NCBI GenBank assembly: GCA_004554205.1
Contig: SFNH01000002.1
Location: 1 to 64,000 of the forward strand
DNA: 64,000 nt
Direction: 5' to 3'
Source: Clostridium sp.
Lineage (GTDB): Bacteria > Bacillota > Clostridia > Lachnospirales > Lachnospiraceae
The position numbers were made by a program, and so were the translations under genes. The notes beneath the pieces are model-generated. The model was not told the DNA's origin. It searched no databases and saw nothing but the letters and a program-made list of their open reading frames with translations. Positions 54,200 to 64,000 of the stretch are shown piece after piece. How positions within the stretch are numbered: position 1 is the stretch's first letter; each line of letters opens with the position of its first letter.

Positions 54200-54426
54200 A
54201 TTTTGCAAATTGCGGCATGGATACTTTTACAAAATAACTTTTTATTTTTTTTGCGATAAAACACGCATAAGCCGCATTAACTTATTGAACGGATGAAAAC
54301 ACTGAAAGGAGTCGCGTCCCGAGACGGAGGGCAGGGCAGCAACATATCAAGACATTTACGAATTTCCTTGATGCATTACACTCTATCACACCCGCTCTCT
54401 CTTCCGGCGAGGGACAGGCGCTTTTC
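54200..54426. other. Gap between the rnf promoter and dnaJ, no gene assigned
   Basis: An AT-rich part (54200-54290) is followed by a GC-rich part with small hairpins, such as CGTCCCGAGACG near 54314-54325 and ATCAAG/CTTGAT near 54346-54371. The plus strand ends in the 54427-54465 hairpin with TTTTT, so a small RNA on the plus strand is possible; no clear promoter for it was found. Confidence 0.3.
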
Positions 54427-54465
54427 AAAAAACCGCTGCGTGGCAGTATTCACGCAGCGGTTTTT
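54427..54465 (-). terminator. Terminator of the hrcA-dnaJ operon (possibly bidirectional)
   Basis: CCGCTGCGTG and CACGCAGCGG are perfect 10-bp arms around an 8-nt loop. T runs flank both sides (six on the minus strand, five on the plus strand). It lies 7 bp past the dnaJ stop. Confidence 0.9.
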
Positions 54466-54471
54466 CTGTGT

Positions 54472-55620
54472 CTATTTGAATATTCCTTTTCTCTTATGCT
54501 TCTCGCCCTCCGGCTCCTCGCCCTTCATCACCGCGTCAAAATTCCTAAGCGCCTCCTTCTGCGCCTCGGTCATGTGCTCGGGCACCTGGACAACCAGGGT
54601 CACATAGTGGTCGCCGCGGATGTTGCGGTTTCGCAGGGACGGTACGCCCTTGCCCTTTAAGCGTACTCTGGTGTCGGTCTGTGTTCCGGCCTTCACCTCG
54701 TACTCCACCTCGCCGTCCACGGTCTTTATGCGGATCGGGCCGCCGAGCGCCGCCGTGGCAAAAGAGATCGGAACGGTGGAGTAAATGTTCGTATCCTGGC
54801 GCTTAAACAGCGGGTGCTGGGATACTACTGCCTCTACCAGCAGGTCTCCGCGCTCGCCGCCATTTACGCCCGGCTCGCCGCCGCCCGCACAGCGAACGCT
54901 CTGTCCGTTGTCGATGCCAGCGGGAATCGTGACCTTGAATTTCTTTTTCTTTGTCACATAGCCCGTGCCGTAGCAGTCGGGACACTTCTCCCGGATGACC
55001 GTGCCTTTGCCTCCGCAGTCCGGACAGGTCTGCACATTCTGCACCTGGCCGAAGAAGGACTGCTGGGTGTAAATGATCTTGCCCTTTCCGCCGCACTTCT
55101 TACAGGTCTCCGCGGATGTGCCGGGCTTTGCGCCGGTTCCGTGGCACTTTGCGCACGTTTCCTTAAAGTTGATCTCGATCTCCTTCTCGCAGCCAAATAC
55201 TGCCTCCTCAAAGGTAATACGGATTGCCGTCCTCACGTTGGCTCCGCGCATCGGGCCGTTGTACTGGCTGCTCCGGCTTCTGCTTCCGCCGCCGAAGATA
55301 TCCCCGAAGATGTCTCCGAAGATATCTCCCATATCTGCGCTGTTAAAGTCAAAGCCGCCGAATCCGCCGGCGCCGCCGCCTGCTCCGCCCTCGAACGCGG
55401 CATGACCGAACTGGTCGTACTGCCTGCGCTTCTCCGGGTCGCTGAGTACGCTGTACGCCTCGGACGCCTCCTTGAATTTGCGCTCCGCCTCAGCATCACC
55501 CGGATTGCTGTCCGGGTGATACTTCTTGGCGAGAACACGGTATGCCTTTTTCAGGGCAGCGTCGTCCGCGTTTTTCGGGACGCCTAAGACCTCATAATAA
55601 TCTCTCTTGCTTTCTGCCAT
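54472..55620 (-). CDS. dnaJ: Chaperone protein DnaJ
   Basis: A 382-residue type I Hsp40. J domain with HPD in [11 protein letters not shown], Gly/Phe-rich linker (about 75-115), then four zinc motifs [24 protein letters not shown] and CPDCYGTG, then the substrate-binding region. It delivers clients to DnaK. Last gene of the heat-shock operon. Confidence 0.97.
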   Translation of the reverse strand: MAESKRDYYEVLGVPKNADDAALKKAYRVLAKKYHPDSNPGDAEAERKFKEASEAYSVLSDPEKRRQYDQFGHAAFEGGAGGGAGGFGGFDFNSADMGDIFGDIFGDIFGGGSRSRSSQYNGPMRGANVRTAIRITFEEAVFGCEKEIEINFKETCAKCHGTGAKPGTSAETCKKCGGKGKIIYTQQSFFGQVQNVQTCPDCGGKGTVIREKCPDCYGTGYVTKKKKFKVTIPAGIDNGQSVRCAGGGEPGVNGGERGDLLVEAVVSQHPLFKRQDTNIYSTVPISFATAALGGPIRIKTVDGEVEYEVKAGTQTDTRVRLKGKGVPSLRNRNIRGDHYVTLVVQVPEHMTEAQKEALRNFDAVMKGEEPEGEKHKRKGIFK

Positions 55621-55647
55621 GATGCTTCCTGCTCTCTCAAGTATTCT

Positions 55648-57564
<1,917 letters not shown>

Positions 57565-57636
57565 TTACTTCCTGGTTTGTTCCACTCAACTAAACTCGCC
57601 TCTCGCCTGCGGTTCGGTCTCGTTAAGTGCTCAATG

Positions 57637-58269
57637 TCAATTTGCCACCTGCACCATGCTGTGTCTCACCACAGTGCCGCGGTACTTGTAGCCCTTCTGC
57701 AGTTCCTGGGAAATCTCGTTCTCACCGAATTTCTCATCCTCCACATGCATCACCGCATTGTGGAGATCCGGGTCGAACTGCTGACCCACGGCGTCGATCG
57801 CTTCCACACCGGCATCCTCCAGTGTTTTCACGAACTGCTTGTAAATCTTTTCCACGCCTTCGGCAAAGGGCGAACCCTTCACGTCCTCGGGCATGGACGC
57901 GAGCCCGCGCTCGAAATTGTCCAGCACCGGGAGAATCTTCTCAATGATGTCCCTGGCTCCGATCTCATACATGGAGGCCTTCTCCTTCTCCGTCCGCTTG
58001 CGGTAGTTGTCAAACTCCGCCATCTGGCGTTTCAGGCGATCCTCCAGTTCCTCGATCCGGGCGTCCCTCGGATCCTTCTTCGGCTTTTCGGATTCCGCGC
58101 GTTTCTCTTCCCCGCCGTCCGCTTCCTGTGCAGCCTCGGGGTTCTCCTCCGTGCCAACGCTCCCGGCGGCGGTCTCTTCCCTGCCTGCGTCCGCTGCGTC
58201 TTTATTTCCGTCTTCGCGAACCGGCTCCTCCGCCTCCGTCTGAGGGTTCTTTGTCTCTTCCTTATTCAT
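57637..58269 (-). CDS. grpE: Nucleotide exchange factor GrpE
   Basis: A 210-residue protein: an acidic, low-complexity N-terminal part (about 1-75), a coiled coil, and the GrpE core NYRKRTEKEKASMYEIGARDIIEKILPVLDNFERGL with FDPDLHNAVM and GYKYRGTVVRHSMVQV at the end. It exchanges ADP on DnaK. Confidence 0.96.
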   Translation of the reverse strand: MNKEETKNPQTEAEEPVREDGNKDAADAGREETAAGSVGTEENPEAAQEADGGEEKRAESEKPKKDPRDARIEELEDRLKRQMAEFDNYRKRTEKEKASMYEIGARDIIEKILPVLDNFERGLASMPEDVKGSPFAEGVEKIYKQFVKTLEDAGVEAIDAVGQQFDPDLHNAVMHVEDEKFGENEISQELQKGYKYRGTVVRHSMVQVAN

Positions 58270-58275
58270 GGCTCA

Positions 58276-59313
58276 TCACCTTTCCTCACTTTTAAATGTA
58301 GCATCGAGCTGCTTCATCAGGCGCTTTAAAGTACCGAACACCTTCTCGTAGTCCATCCGCTTCGGCCCGATAATGCCGATGGTTCCGCGGATTCCCTCTC
58401 CCAGCTCGTAATTGGCTGTCACCACGCTGCAGTCCTTCATCGTCTGAAGCGGCGTCTCATCGCCGATGTAGACCTGAATCCCCGCGTTGTCCTCCGAGGC
58501 GTTCACATCGGAGATCAGCTCCTGGAGCTTATCCTTCTGCTCAAACGTGCTGATGAGCTGACTCGCCTTCTCTCCGTCGCTTAGCTCCGGATACTTGAAA
58601 ATGTTTGTCGCGCCGCTGGTGTAAATCTGCAAGTCCTCGTCATCCGCCCGGACAGCCGCGGCGACCTCGCTTAGGATCAGGTCAATGACCTGCCTGTGGG
58701 CGCCTGCCTGCTCCCTGAGACGGCTGATGATGTCCAGATTGATCTCCTCGATGGTGAGTCCATTGAGGGCGCTGTTGAGCAGGATGTTTAGATTCAGCAG
58801 GTCTTCCTGAGCGATATCTTCCGGCACATCGACCATGGTATTCTTGATCAGATTGCCCTCGACAACGATGACAACGAGAAGCTTGCGGGCATCCATCCGG
58901 GAGAGCTGGATAAATTTCAGCTTGTTGCGATGATACTGGGGGCCGCTGATCATGGCGGCATAGTTGGTATCTGCCGCAAGGAGCTGTGCCAGCTTCTTTA
59001 AAACCAGCTCCACGCGATCCACACGCTTGATCATCAGTTCCCTGACCTCGGTGATCTCCTGCTCCTTCTCCTGCATGATCTGATCCACATAGAACCGATA
59101 GCCCTTATCGGAGGGAATCCGTCCTGCCGAGGTGTGGGGCTGCTGAATGTAGCCCATCTCCTCCAGATCAGACATCTCATTGCGGATTGTCGCAGAGCTG
59201 AGTTTCAAGTCTGTATACTTGGAGATCGTTCTGGAACCAACCGGCTCACCGGTTTCCAGATAGGTCTTGATGATCGCTTTTAATATGGTAACTTTCCGCT
59301 CATCCAGTTCCAT
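58276..59313 (-). CDS. hrcA: Heat-inducible transcription repressor HrcA
   Basis: A 345-residue repressor: N-terminal winged helix (KATIIKTYLETGEPVGSRTISK-type region, SSATIRNEMSDLEEMGYIQQPHTSAGRIPSDKGYRFYVD) and a C-terminal domain ending in IIGPKRMDYEKVFGTLKRLM. It binds the CIRCE element at 59341-59367 and represses its own operon; GroEL normally keeps it active. GGAGGCTGCGGG precedes the ATG. Confidence 0.97.
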   Translation of the reverse strand: MELDERKVTILKAIIKTYLETGEPVGSRTISKYTDLKLSSATIRNEMSDLEEMGYIQQPHTSAGRIPSDKGYRFYVDQIMQEKEQEITEVRELMIKRVDRVELVLKKLAQLLAADTNYAAMISGPQYHRNKLKFIQLSRMDARKLLVVIVVEGNLIKNTMVDVPEDIAQEDLLNLNILLNSALNGLTIEEINLDIISRLREQAGAHRQVIDLILSEVAAAVRADDEDLQIYTSGATNIFKYPELSDGEKASQLISTFEQKDKLQELISDVNASEDNAGIQVYIGDETPLQTMKDCSVVTANYELGEGIRGTIGIIGPKRMDYEKVFGTLKRLMKQLDATFKSEER

Positions 59314-59340
59314 CCCGCAGCCTCCGTTTCTTTTAGTTTA

Positions 59341-59367
59341 TTAGCACTCGCCTTTAAGGAGTGCTAA
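59341..59367 (-). promoter_or_regulatory. CIRCE operator
   Basis: TTAGCACTC, nine bases, GAGTGCTAA: the perfect consensus inverted repeat for HrcA. It lies between the promoter and the hrcA start. Confidence 0.97.
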
Positions 59368-59379
59368 TACTATGTGAAT

Positions 59380-59408
59380 AATATACTGTATCGCTCTGTA
59401 TTTGTCAA
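59380..59408 (-). promoter_or_regulatory. Promoter of the hrcA operon
   Basis: On the minus strand TTGACA (59403-59408) and TATATT (59380-59385) with a 17-bp spacer; CIRCE follows at the expected start-site region. Confidence 0.88.
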
Positions 59409-59436
59409 GAGATTTTTCAAAAATTCTTTCAAAAAC

Positions 59437-59496
59437 GTAATAGTTCAGCCTTCCGGTGTCTCCCGCGGATTTTACGCCGCAGAGCTGAACTGTCAC
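59437..59496. repeat. Dispersed mosaic repeat upstream of hrcA
   Basis: CGTAATAGTTCAGCC at one end and GCTGAACTGTCACC at the other, with GGATTTTACGCCGCAG inside, as in 11724-11935. It is between two divergent promoters. Confidence 0.85.
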
Positions 59497-59525
59497 CAAA
59501 AACGGAAGGCGAAGTTTGTCTGCTC

Positions 59526-59553
59526 TTGACATTTAACAGAATTGTAATATAAT
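59526..59553 (+). promoter_or_regulatory. Predicted promoter of the first 3D-domain gene
   Basis: TTGACA (59526-59531) and TATAAT (59548-59553) with a 16-bp spacer. A repeat half-site, AACAGTTTAGTCATGCGGC at 59557-59575, lies at the start of the transcript. Confidence 0.85.
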
Positions 59554-59556
59554 AGA

Positions 59557-59575
59557 AACAGTTTAGTCATGCGGC
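59557..59575 (+). repeat. Repeat half-site in the leader of the first 3D-domain gene
   Basis: AACAGTTTAGTCATGCGGC, one type 2 arm with its loop sequence. Confidence 0.7.
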
Positions 59576-59615
59576 AGATTGAGATATGATATGTATTTAT
59601 GAGGTGAAAGAACAG

Positions 59616-60140
59616 ATGAAAAAGCACGATTTAAAGACTATTTTTAGGATTTGCATAGCGCTCATGGGCGCGCTGTCCATCACCACGACTGCCTGGGCGT
59701 CGTCAGGCGGCCCCGGCGTAAATGAGGACGGCACTCCAAAGGTTGTGGAATCCACTGTCTGCGGACTTCCCACCCAGGAAGAGATCGACGCGCTCACGGG
59801 GCCGGGCGTCACAAGAGAAGAACCCGCCGATGAAGCCCCCGACCACAAGGGTATCTCCCTCGGGATGTACACCACCACCGGCTACTGCAACTGCGAACAG
59901 TGCTCCGGCGGACACGGCCTGACCTACTCCGGCACGGTGCCGAAGGCGAATCACACCATTTCCGCCGACTTAAACGTCCATCCGATCGGCACAAAGCTGA
60001 TGATCGACGATATCATTTACACCGTTGAGGATATGGGCTCCAGCGTAAAGGGCAACTGGATCGACATCTACTATGACAATCACGATGAGGCCGTGGCGCA
60101 CGGTACGAAAACGCAGGAGGTCTTCACCGTGACAGAATAA
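59616..60140 (+). CDS. Secreted 3D-domain protein
   Basis: A 174-residue exported protein. Signal peptide about 1-30 (IFRICIALMGALSITTTAWA), a short linker, and a C-terminal 3D domain (about 85-174) with its acidic residues in HTISADLNVHP, VEDMGSSVKGNWIDIYYDNH. This domain occurs in wall hydrolases such as MltA/Rpf-like lytic enzymes. TGYCNCEQCSGG is a Cys-rich start of the domain. The start at 59616 follows GAGGTGAAAGAACAG. Confidence 0.88.
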   Translation: MKKHDLKTIFRICIALMGALSITTTAWASSGGPGVNEDGTPKVVESTVCGLPTQEEIDALTGPGVTREEPADEAPDHKGISLGMYTTTGYCNCEQCSGGHGLTYSGTVPKANHTISADLNVHPIGTKLMIDDIIYTVEDMGSSVKGNWIDIYYDNHDEAVAHGTKTQEVFTVTE

Positions 60141-60161
60141 AATTAACCACTGCATAGCGAA

Positions 60162-60196
60162 AGGGCAGGTGCGGACGTCGTACCTGCTCTTTTTTT
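60162..60196 (+). terminator. Terminator after the first 3D-domain gene
   Basis: AGGGCAGGT and ACCTGCTCT form a 9-bp stem with one G-T pair, followed by TTTTTTT. It isolates the first 3D gene from the second. Confidence 0.8.
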
Positions 60197-60206
60197 CTGC
60201 CCGCAC

Positions 60207-60234
60207 TTGACAAATTCAGGAAAATGTGTAAAAT
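60207..60234 (+). promoter_or_regulatory. Predicted promoter of the second 3D-domain gene
   Basis: TTGACA (60207-60212) and TAAAAT (60229-60234) with a 16-bp spacer. The leader of about 105 nt is AT-rich with no named element. Confidence 0.75.
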
Positions 60235-60344
60235 AATGATTTGTAACACATATATTACAAAAATATTACATATATTTAGAATGTTTAAATCATTTATGTA
60301 ATTTTGATTTCGCAATGATTTCAAAGTGAGAAAGGACTGATTTT

Positions 60345-61082
60345 ATGCAAAAAAAGAAATCTGTTTTTGTGACGATACTGCTGACGGCAGTCTTTCTTCT
60401 GGGAGGCGCCATGGCCGCACACGCCGATTTTTACGATGGGTATTTCGATGACTTTGAGGACAATGCCATCGTCGGCTGGGGCTGGGATTACTCCTCTCCC
60501 AATACCGCCGTTCCGGTTCATGTGACCGTAACCAACAAGGATACAGGGAAGGTCGTCGGTGACTTCAACCTGACTGCCGCCTCTTTTCGCGCTGACTTAA
60601 AGGAAAACGGCATCGGCAACGGCAGACACGGCTTTTCCATCGCCATGGATTGGAGCTCTCTTCCGGACGGCGCCTACACCATCGAGGGCTGGGTGGAGGA
60701 GCGCCCGTTCGGAAACACGCAAACCTACGTCAAGGGAGAAGCCGACCGGGAAAATGACACTCCCGCCGAAGAATCCGCTCCCGCCGGAGCTATCCGCTCG
60801 CTCGGCATATTCCGCACCACCGGCTACTGCCCGTGTCGCCTCTGCTCGGAGGGTTGGGGACGCCGCACTAGCACCGGAACGATCGCGCGCGCCAATCACA
60901 CGATCGCGGTAGATCCGAGGGTTATTCCCTACGGCTCAAGGGTCATGATAAACGGCGTGGTATACACCGCCGAGGACCGGGGCGGCGCTGTGAAAGGGAA
61001 CCATATCGACATCTTCTTCGATACTCACCCCCAGACCACGCAGCACGGTTCCCGCTACCAGGAAGTATTTCTGGTTGAGTAA
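60345..61082 (+). CDS. Secreted 3D-domain protein with an extra N-terminal domain
   Basis: A 245-residue exported protein. Signal peptide about 1-27 (VTILLTAVFLLGGAMAAHA), then a beta-rich domain (about 35-130) with VGWGWDYSSPNTAVPVHVTV and HGFSIAMDWSSLPDGAYTIEGW, and a C-terminal 3D domain (about 155-245): TTGYCPCRLCSEGWG, HTIAVDPRVIP, AEDRGGAVKGNHIDIFFDTH. The first domain resembles small repeats seen in other wall-associated proteins; its ligand is unknown. AGTGAGAAAGGACTGATTTT precedes the ATG. Confidence 0.87.
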   Translation: MQKKKSVFVTILLTAVFLLGGAMAAHADFYDGYFDDFEDNAIVGWGWDYSSPNTAVPVHVTVTNKDTGKVVGDFNLTAASFRADLKENGIGNGRHGFSIAMDWSSLPDGAYTIEGWVEERPFGNTQTYVKGEADRENDTPAEESAPAGAIRSLGIFRTTGYCPCRLCSEGWGRRTSTGTIARANHTIAVDPRVIPYGSRVMINGVVYTAEDRGGAVKGNHIDIFFDTHPQTTQHGSRYQEVFLVE

Positions 61083-61090
61083 ATCGCAAA

Positions 61091-61130
61091 AGAACTGCTG
61101 CAAAGGAATTCCTTTGCGGCAGCTCTTTTA
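61091..61130. terminator. Bidirectional terminator between the 3D gene and argH
   Basis: CTGCTGCAAAGG and CCTTTGCGGCAG form a 12-bp stem with one G-T pair and an AATT loop; TTTTA follows on the plus strand and TTTTGCG on the minus strand. It covers the argH stop codon. Confidence 0.8.
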
Positions 61131-62498
61131 CTTTAGCTGCTCCTTGTATATGGCGATCACCTTCCGCATGGCCTCCGGCCCCGGCGCGCCGACCGTCGTG
61201 CGCTTTTCAACACAGGTCTTCATGCTGATCGCCTCATAAATATCGTCCTCAAACACTGGGCTGACAGCCTGAAAGTCCTCAAGTGTCAGATCATCCAGCG
61301 CAATCCCGCGCTCAATGCAGATCAGCACCAGACGCCCAACGATCCCGTGCGCATCGCGGAAAGGCACGCCGTGGTTCACCAGATAATCCGCCGCGTCCGT
61401 CGCGTTCGTAAACCCGTTCTTCGCGCTCTTCTCCATCACTTCCTTATTAAATGTCATGGTCGAGAGCATACCGGTAAACAGGGAAAGGCAGCCCTTTACC
61501 GTGTCAATGGCGTCGAACGTCAGTTCTTTGTCCTCCTGCATATCCTTGTCGTACGCGAGCGGGAGTCCCTTCATGGTCGTGAGAATCGCCATCAGCGCCC
61601 CGTACACGCGCCCGGTCTTGCCGCGCACCAGCTCCGCAATATCGGGGTTCTTCTTCTGCGGCATGATGCTGCTTCCCGTGCTGTATGCATCATCCAGCTC
61701 CACGAAGCGGTATTCATTGCTGTTCCAGATGATGATCTCCTCCGAAAAACGGCTTAAATGCATGGAGATCGTTGACAACGCCGCCAGAAATTCAATCACA
61801 TAATCCCTGTCCGACACAGAGTCCATGCTGTTTAAGGTCGGCCCGTAAAAGCCGAGAAGCTCCGCCGTGTACGCGCGGTCGAGCGGATACGTTGTCCCCG
61901 CTAACGCCCCGCTTCCAAGCGGGCAGTAATTCATGCGCTCACGGATATCGCGGAGGCGTCCCCTGTCCCTTGAGAACATCTCAAAGTATGCCCCGAGATG
62001 GTGCGCCAGCGTCACCGGCTGCGCTTTCTGAAGATGGGTGAATCCCGGCATACAGGTGCCGAGATTTTCCTCCATGAGCGTCAAAAGTTCCTCCAAAAGC
62101 CCTTTTAAAAGGCCGTCAATTTCATCCAGCTCGTCCCGGCAGTACAGCTTCATGTCAAGCGCCACCTGATCGTTGCGGCTGCGTCCGGTGTGCAGGCGTT
62201 TGCCCGCCTCACCGATCCGGGCGATCAGATTCGACTCCACAAAGGAATGAATATCCTCATACTCCTCCGTAAACTCAAGCTTCCCGGAGTCAATGTCTGT
62301 GAGAATTCCGTTCAAGCCGCCAATGATCGCCGCGCGGTCCTCCTCCGAGACGATCCCCTGCTTCGCAAGCATCGTCACATGGGCGATGCTTCCCCGGATA
62401 TCCTGACGGTAAAATCTCCGGTCAAAGGACAGCGACTCATTAAATTCCTGCACCAGCTTGTTTTCTTCCTTCGTGAAACGTCCTCCCCATAGCTTCAT
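61128..62498 (-). CDS. argH: Argininosuccinate lyase
   Basis: A 456-residue fumarase-superfamily enzyme: MKLWGGRFTKEENKLVQEFN, HTGRSRNDQVALD, THLQKAQPVTLAHH and the signature GSSIMPQKKNPD. It cleaves argininosuccinate to arginine and fumarate. The start at 62498 follows GAGAGG at 9-nt spacing. It lies 30 kb from the other arg genes. Confidence 0.97.
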   Translation of the reverse strand: MKLWGGRFTKEENKLVQEFNESLSFDRRFYRQDIRGSIAHVTMLAKQGIVSEEDRAAIIGGLNGILTDIDSGKLEFTEEYEDIHSFVESNLIARIGEAGKRLHTGRSRNDQVALDMKLYCRDELDEIDGLLKGLLEELLTLMEENLGTCMPGFTHLQKAQPVTLAHHLGAYFEMFSRDRGRLRDIRERMNYCPLGSGALAGTTYPLDRAYTAELLGFYGPTLNSMDSVSDRDYVIEFLAALSTISMHLSRFSEEIIIWNSNEYRFVELDDAYSTGSSIMPQKKNPDIAELVRGKTGRVYGALMAILTTMKGLPLAYDKDMQEDKELTFDAIDTVKGCLSLFTGMLSTMTFNKEVMEKSAKNGFTNATDAADYLVNHGVPFRDAHGIVGRLVLICIERGIALDDLTLEDFQAVSPVFEDDIYEAISMKTCVEKRTTVGAPGPEAMRKVIAIYKEQLK

Positions 62499-62503
62499 GG
62501 TTC

Positions 62504-64000
62504 TCATCCTCTCTTCTTTCCGATCGGTTTTATGTTTCCTGCTCTGAACGGTTTTAAAGCCCGTATTTTTATCGGTTTTAAGTTCCATGACCTGCCCGGT
62601 TTCTCGTCCTCGGACACAAATTCAGGGTTCTCTCCGCGGCGGCGGTAATATTTTCCCCACAGTATCACCCCCAGAATCGCGATGCTGATCAATGAGATCA
62701 AAAGACCGTTCCGCCCCCCATCCGGCTCATAGCGCATGGTAATGGTATGGCTGCCCGGCTTTAACCATATCCGGATAAAGGCGTCAAGCCCCTTCTCCGG
62801 CGTCTGATCCTGACCGTCTACCGTGATTTTCCATCCCCTGTCATAAGGGATCGTAGTCATCAAAAAGCCGTTCTTATCGCAGGCGATCGTCCCCTCGAGG
62901 GAGGTATCCGTCCAGCTCGTCAACTGCCAGGTCTTCTTCGTGAGCTTGCTGCATACGCCTGCCAGCCCGTCCGCGGAAAAGCGGTACACATCCGCCCACA
63001 GATTCTCCTTCGTACCATCCGCCGTCAGCGTCACAACCTCGCCCGCCGTGCAGTAGCCAAGCTCCAGAAGATAACCACGGCTCACCTTCGTGAATGTTTT
63101 TGTCCCTTTTCCGGTCGTTGCCGTCACCTGATCTATTTTCTTATTTGCGACGTAAGCGTAATACTCGCCGTCCTCCTGCGGACGGAAGGTCAGGGTCTGC
63201 CCCTCGGCCGCCGTATCCATCACCATCTCGAGCACATGAGGTACTTCCAGCGCATCCGTCAGACTGTTCTGGACATCTGCCGGATTCCCCGTTTCGAGAT
63301 CCCACTGCTGCTCAAAGTCCTCTTCTGTCCAGAAGCCGAGCGGAAGTACATAGTCATTCTGGTACAGGTAGGATCTGCCCTCCCGGCCCAGGAAAGTCCG
63401 CAGATCCCCAGGCTCCGCCGGCTCCGAATAGACTGCGTATTTCAGGGAGCACAGGGCGTCGACAAGCGGCGTGCTTCCCACTATGCTGTAGGCGTTGGTC
63501 GAGCTCTCGCAGCCAAGCCTTTTAAAGAGCTTCGTCAGATCTGCATTTGCCGTGGAGGAGAACAGGGATACCGACGGGAAGTTCATCCAGGCACCGTCAT
63601 TTTTTGTTTTCCTCGTCACTTTTTTCACCCGGAAAAAGTCGGAATCAAGGCGAACCGAATCCACCAGCTTTTTCACGGCATCATTATCCTCTACATAGTC
63701 CGTCCGGCTTGTAACCGGCACACTTGTCACCGCCATATTGACCGCCGACTCGACGCACACCACCACCAGTGCCAATAAAAGCGCCCACGAATGCCAGCGC
63801 GGCCCTCTCCGGTACATGGCAATGACTGCCAGATACAGCGCCAGAAACAAAATCGCCACATAAAATACAATAAAATGGAAGTCTTCCTCCGTCACCAGCT
63901 TCTGTGCCAGCAAAACAAACACGACTGCCCCGGCAAATGCTCCCACCACATACTTCCATGGCATCTCGTCAAGATGCATATAAGCCCTGTAGCACACAAG
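62504..64000 (-). CDS. YfhO family membrane protein (C-terminal part)
   Basis: At least 498 residues of a larger protein; the frame is still open at the window edge. A few membrane helices near the start of this part (YVVGAFAGAVVFVLLAQKL; ALLLALVVVCVESAVNMAV) are followed by a long extracytoplasmic region and a last helix (LISLISIAILGVILW). TTIPYDRGWKITVDG and LKPGSHTITMRYEPDG are marks of YfhO, a GT-C-like family linked to sugar modification of wall polymers or lipoteichoic acid. It ends 5 bp before argH. Confidence 0.88.
   Translation of the reverse strand, partial: LVCYRAYMHLDEMPWKYVVGAFAGAVVFVLLAQKLVTEEDFHFIVFYVAILFLALYLAVIAMYRRGPRWHSWALLLALVVVCVESAVNMAVTSVPVTSRTDYVEDNDAVKKLVDSVRLDSDFFRVKKVTRKTKNDGAWMNFPSVSLFSSTANADLTKLFKRLGCESSTNAYSIVGSTPLVDALCSLKYAVYSEPAEPGDLRTFLGREGRSYLYQNDYVLPLGFWTEEDFEQQWDLETGNPADVQNSLTDALEVPHVLEMVMDTAAEGQTLTFRPQEDGEYYAYVANKKIDQVTATTGKGTKTFTKVSRGYLLELGYCTAGEVVTLTADGTKENLWADVYRFSADGLAGVCSKLTKKTWQLTSWTDTSLEGTIACDKNGFLMTTIPYDRGWKITVDGQDQTPEKGLDAFIRIWLKPGSHTITMRYEPDGGRNGLLISLISIAILGVILWGKYYRRRGENPEFVSEDEKPGRSWNLKPIKIRALKPFRAGNIKPIGKKRG

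Overview
This is chromosomal DNA of a GC-rich, anaerobic, Gram-positive Firmicute, most likely a gut Lachnospiraceae (Clostridium cluster XIVa) species. The supporting signs are an Rnf complex, a monoderm-style type IV pilus operon without a secretin, an hrcA-grpE-dnaK-dnaJ operon under a CIRCE element, FtsEX with an M23 hydrolase, 3D-domain wall proteins, a DUF5688 protein, a NusG-domain-II protein beside a Gx transporter, and sigma-A promoters with AGGAGG ribosome sites. No rRNA, CRISPR array, transposase or prophage was seen. One tRNA (Gln, CTG) is present.

Layout: 0.4-1.5 kb, an orphan PTS IIC-like permease. 1.4-6.7 kb (minus), a cell-envelope operon cdaR/pucR-like, ftsE, ftsX, M23 hydrolase, S41 protease. 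7.1-13.7 kb, a sugar ABC ATPase, a YitT membrane protein, a methyltransferase, a CvfB-like S1 protein, an acyl-ACP thioesterase, tRNA-Gln, an ECF sigma factor and a CDF transporter. 14.0-15.5 kb, endonuclease IV and a cytidylate-kinase-like protein. 15.6-22.9 kb (minus), a nine-gene type IV pilus operon. 23.0-29.6 kb (minus), argC, GNAT, argJ, argB, argD, then a cyclodeaminase family gene and folD; argG follows divergently at 30 kb and argH lies apart at 61-62.5 kb. 31.2-34.7 kb, a DMT exporter, galT, a Gx transporter and a NusG-II protein. 34.8-41.1 kb, metK, murA, a large unrecognised exported protein and DUF5688. 41.2-46.6 kb, feoB, feoA, uvrB and an AT-rich DUF1016 nuclease-like gene. 47.1-49.0 kb, MATE and PAP2. 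49.0-54.1 kb (minus), rnfCDGEAB. 54.5-59.3 kb (minus), hrcA-grpE-dnaK-dnaJ. 59.6-61.1 kb, two 3D-domain proteins. 62.5-64 kb, the C-terminal part of a YfhO-like membrane protein.

The most unusual feature is a mosaic family of dispersed repeats built around a core TAAC(A/T)GTT(C/T)AG. About 18 complete, partial or nested copies lie in intergenic DNA. Several sit in 5' leaders between a promoter and the start codon (argC, murA, nfo, a 3D protein). Three others overlap the 3' ends of genes (nfo, the ECF sigma gene, pilA) and provide their stop codons and last residues. Arms, internal hairpins and order are shared between copies, and one copy is nested inside another, as in REP/BIME-type mosaic elements. 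The pilus operon is the other notable system: it has a fused PilM-PilN protein, a short PilD, three minor-pilin-like proteins, no PilT in the window, and a strong hairpin at the 5' end of the predicted pilA transcript.
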